Shown here one piece after another: positions 22,990 to 24,970 of a DNA stretch of 24,970 nt. This DNA is from JBBQUP01 sp038212305 (lineage in GTDB: Bacteria; Bacteroidota; Bacteroidia; Bacteroidales; Marinilabiliaceae). The DNA is taken from positions 1-24,970 of the forward strand of contig JBBQUP010000053.1 of the NCBI GenBank assembly GCA_038212305.1, in the 5' to 3' direction. The translations under genes were made by a program, and so were the position numbers. The notes beneath the pieces are model-generated. The model had not been told where the DNA came from. It searched no databases and saw only the letters and a program-made list of their open reading frames with translations. Numbering within the stretch: position 1 is the stretch's first letter; each line of letters starts with the position of its first letter.

Positions 22990-24970
22990 ATGAGTTTATT
23001 TCAAAAATCAATTGAAAAAAAATACCTTAACGAATTAGATACCGTTCTAATTGAAAAGAAATACAAGCAGTTTCAAGATTATTTCGGCAACTTAACCATT
23101 CAGGAGAACATACGAAACGCCAAAGAAGAGCAATTCCAAGAAGGATTTTTGCGTGAACTCTTCGTTTCTATTTTGGGTTACACCTTGAATCCGCAGCCGA
23201 ACTTCAACCTCACCACCGAATTAAAAAACATCGTCAACAGCAAAAAAGCCGATGGTGCGATAATGAAAGGTGAAGACGCCATTGCAGTTATTGAATTGAA
23301 AGGAACCGACACCACCGACTTAGATAAAATCGAGACACAGGCATTCGGATACAAGAACCACCATCCGAAATGCGTGTATGTCATAACCTCCAACTTCGAA
23401 AAACTGCGCTTTTACATTCAAAATGCCGTGGACCATCTCGATTTCGATTTATTTCGATTGTCGCGCGAGCAGTTTTCAATTCTCTGGCTTTGCCTTTCCA
23501 AAGACAATCTGCTTAACGATTTACCGCTTAAAATCAAAGAATCATCTGTTTTACAAGAAGAAAATATCACCAAGAAACTATACGCCGATTACTCTAAATT
23601 TCGCGAAGCGATTTACACCAATCTTGTCAAAAACAATCCCGAAACCGATAAACTCCTTTTATTCAAGAAAACTCAAAAACTGCTCGACCGTTTCTTGTTC
23701 ATCTTTTTTGCCGAAGACCGTCTATTGCTACCACCAAACTCAATTAGTGAAATTGTTAAACAATGGAAAACCCTAAAAGACGAACTCGACGAGTACGTGC
23801 CGTTATACGACCGTTTTAAAAAGTATTTTGGATACATGAATACCGGTTACAAGGGCAAGCAATACGATATATACGCATACAATGGCGGACTTTTTGCTCC
23901 CGATGAAATACTCGATAACATTGCCATCGACGATGATATTCTGCACCACCACACCCTAAAGCTCAGTAACTACGATTTCGAAACCGATGTGGACGTTAAC
24001 ATCCTCGGTCATATTTTCGAACACTCATTGGGTGAAATCGAAAACGTTCAAGCCGAAATTAAAGGCGAGAAAGTTGAGTCCGATAAAACCAAACGTAAAA
24101 AGGACGGTATTTTCTACACCCCCAAATACATAACTAAATACATTGTCGAAAATACCATTGGCAAACTCTGCGAGACTAAGCGCACCCAACTCAATATTAT
24201 TGACGAAGAGTACGCAAAAGGACGTAAAAACCGCAAGAAAGAAACCATTACATCGCTCGACGATAAGCTAACCCAATACCGCAACTGGCTTTTATCCCTT
24301 ACCATTCTCGACCCTGCTTGTGGTTCAGGCGCATTTTTAAATCAGGCCTTAGATTTTTTGATTACCGAACACCGCAAAATCGATGATTTACGTGCTCAAC
24401 TGTTTGGTGCTGGGCTTGTCTTCTCCGACATTACCACCGACATCCTCGAAAAAAACATCTACGGCATTGACCTAAACGAAGAATCTATCGAAATTGCCAA
24501 ACTATCGCTTTGGCTGCGTACCGCCCAAAAAGGACGAAAACTAAACAAGCTCAATAACAATATAAAATGTGGTAATTCGCTCATTAGCGACCCCGCAGTA
24601 GCAGGCGATAAAGCTTTTAATTGGCAAAACGAGTTCCCTAATATTTTTACTGAGAAAAGAAAAAAAGCATGGCATGTAACTACGGCAACTCACAACTCTC
24701 GATACTCGCAACGTATGTTCGACAATCATGTGGTACTTGGCAAACCCGAGTGGATCGATGAAGAGGATGCAATAATAATTACCGAAACCATTGCCGAAAT
24801 AGCAATAAATGATAAGCTGAATATACTCGAATATAATATCTGTGGCGACCACATGCACCTGCTACTGGTATGCGAAGAAGAAGAACTAACGAAAATAGTA
24901 GGAAAACTAAAATCGATAAGTGCTAAAATACGAAACCGAAGAACAACAACAAGGGGGCATGCCCCCTTGT
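22990..24970 (+). CDS. Type IIG (Eco57I-like) restriction-modification enzyme with internal RAYT-like domain, 3' end beyond window
   Basis: An ORF of 660 codons open to the window edge. The N-terminal nuclease domain has a PD-(D/E)XK pattern: D88 in 'KADGAI' and E102-L-K104 in 'AVIELKGTD'. The helical middle has 'FLFIFFAEDRLLLPPN', 'YDIYAYNGGLFAPDEILD' and 'DVNILGHIFEHSLGEIE'. The methyltransferase start 'GIFYTPKYITKYIVENTIGK' leads to motif I 'ILDPACGSGAFLNQALDF' (439-456) and 'NIYGIDLNEESIEIAKLSLW'. After 'FNWQNEFPNIF' (543-553), where family members soon reach the NPPY catalytic motif, the frame instead continues into a Y1/RAYT-like domain. NPPY and the specificity domain should lie beyond the window. 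One polypeptide would cut and methylate DNA. Codons are visibly richer in C-ending forms (ACC, GAC, ATC, CTC) than in neighbouring genes, which suggests transfer. Confidence 0.88.
   Translation, partial: MSLFQKSIEKKYLNELDTVLIEKKYKQFQDYFGNLTIQENIRNAKEEQFQEGFLRELFVSILGYTLNPQPNFNLTTELKNIVNSKKADGAIMKGEDAIAVIELKGTDTTDLDKIETQAFGYKNHHPKCVYVITSNFEKLRFYIQNAVDHLDFDLFRLSREQFSILWLCLSKDNLLNDLPLKIKESSVLQEENITKKLYADYSKFREAIYTNLVKNNPETDKLLLFKKTQKLLDRFLFIFFAEDRLLLPPNSISEIVKQWKTLKDELDEYVPLYDRFKKYFGYMNTGYKGKQYDIYAYNGGLFAPDEILDNIAIDDDILHHHTLKLSNYDFETDVDVNILGHIFEHSLGEIENVQAEIKGEKVESDKTKRKKDGIFYTPKYITKYIVENTIGKLCETKRTQLNIIDEEYAKGRKNRKKETITSLDDKLTQYRNWLLSLTILDPACGSGAFLNQALDFLITEHRKIDDLRAQLFGAGLVFSDITTDILEKNIYGIDLNEESIEIAKLSLWLRTAQKGRKLNKLNNNIKCGNSLISDPAVAGDKAFNWQNEFPNIFTEKRKKAWHVTTATHNSRYSQRMFDNHVVLGKPEWIDEEDAIIITETIAEIAINDKLNILEYNICGDHMHLLLVCEEEELTKIVGKLKSISAKIRNRRTTTRGHAPL
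24649..24970 (+). other. In-frame REP-associated (Y1/HUH) transposase-like domain inside the R-M gene
   Basis: Residues from about 554 to the window edge read 'TEKRKKAWHVTTATHNSRYS', 'QRMFDNHVVLGKPEWIDEED', 'AIIITETIAEIAINDKLNI', 'LEYNICGDHMHLLLVCEEEE', 'LTKIVGKLKSISAKIRN'. This is the layout of IS200-like Y1 (REP-associated tyrosine transposase, TnpA_REP) proteins: an N-terminal 'HVTT.THN' strand, a mid-domain helix, then the HUH metal-binding motif D-H-M-H (H621, H623) followed by 'LLL' and the next helix. The catalytic tyrosine would lie past the edge. Whether the domain is catalytic or only binds DNA cannot be told here. Confidence 0.72.
24949..24970. repeat. Perfect 22-base GC-rich palindrome within the coding frame
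   Basis: acaagggggca (24949-24959) is followed directly by its exact reverse complement tgcccccttgt (24960-24970). The palindrome could extend further beyond the window edge. It codes for 'TRGHAPL' using AGG, GGG, GCC and CCC codons. It lies inside the RAYT-like domain, and hairpins of this kind (REP) are the DNA substrates of that transposase family. Confidence 0.9.

Noticed and set aside
23423..23776. 117-codon + strand ORF overlapping the R-M gene in another frame
   Set aside because: The composition is not protein-like, and the R-M frame over the same bases carries recognisable conserved segments.
24541..24858. 105-codon minus-strand ORF opposite the RAYT-like region
   Set aside because: The + strand frame has the HUH motif and continuous homology-like sequence; the antisense ORF is an overlap artefact.

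Overview
This window reads as a stretch of chromosome from an AT-rich member of the Bacteroidota. The grounds are a Bacteroidota-type promoter motif (TAnnTTTG, upstream of ligA), the general lack of Shine-Dalgarno sequences before A-rich start regions, a DUF6913-type protein next to ligA and dapA, and typical Bacteroidota intergenic filler such as 'attagcaa' tandems. No rRNA, tRNA or CRISPR array was found. Most of the left and centre is housekeeping sequence; accessory signals sit at about 7.9-8.6 kb, 12.2-14.4 kb and from 23 kb to the right edge.

Left part (1-7830, all + strand apart from a possible edge ORF): a HerA/DUF853-type ATPase; ligA followed closely by a DUF6913-type gene and then dapA; then two lipoprotein genes, one LpoB-like (predicted activator of peptidoglycan synthase) and one COG3014-like, separated by a hairpin terminator. 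A 766-base gap follows (7831-8596). It holds a 699-base segment with near-perfect 15-base terminal inverted repeats, with further hairpins nested inside, among them a REP-like double palindrome. It looks like a transposase-less mobile-element relic.

Centre (8597-16525): a minus-strand pair, a Gfo/Idh/MocA oxidoreductase and an IMPACT/YigZ protein, joined by a one-base TAATG overlap. Then come a 45-residue lipoprotein, a metallophosphoesterase and moaC. A second molybdenum-cofactor gene, a MOSC-MogA fusion, lies 2.4 kb further on. Between the two is a patchwork of small and broken genes: an intact ParD-like antitoxin with a palindromic operator, a ParE toxin killed by two adjacent stop codons, another ORF interrupted by a stop, a small conserved-looking ORF, TspO, and the C-terminal piece of a Fic protein. 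A CorA-type transporter converges on the MOSC-MogA gene.

Right part (17032-24970): an AsmA-type envelope protein with a clear terminator, a glycosyltransferase with a large helical C-terminal domain, an exported protein of unknown function, and at the edge a type IIG (Eco57I-like) restriction-modification enzyme. That enzyme is the most notable object here. Between its methyltransferase motif I region and the NPPY motif expected further on, the reading frame runs without a break into a REP-associated (Y1/HUH, IS200-like) transposase-type domain. Inside that in-frame insert is a perfect 22-base palindrome at the last bases of the window. A restriction-modification enzyme carrying an internal RAYT-like domain with its own REP-like hairpin is the best candidate for an undescribed system.
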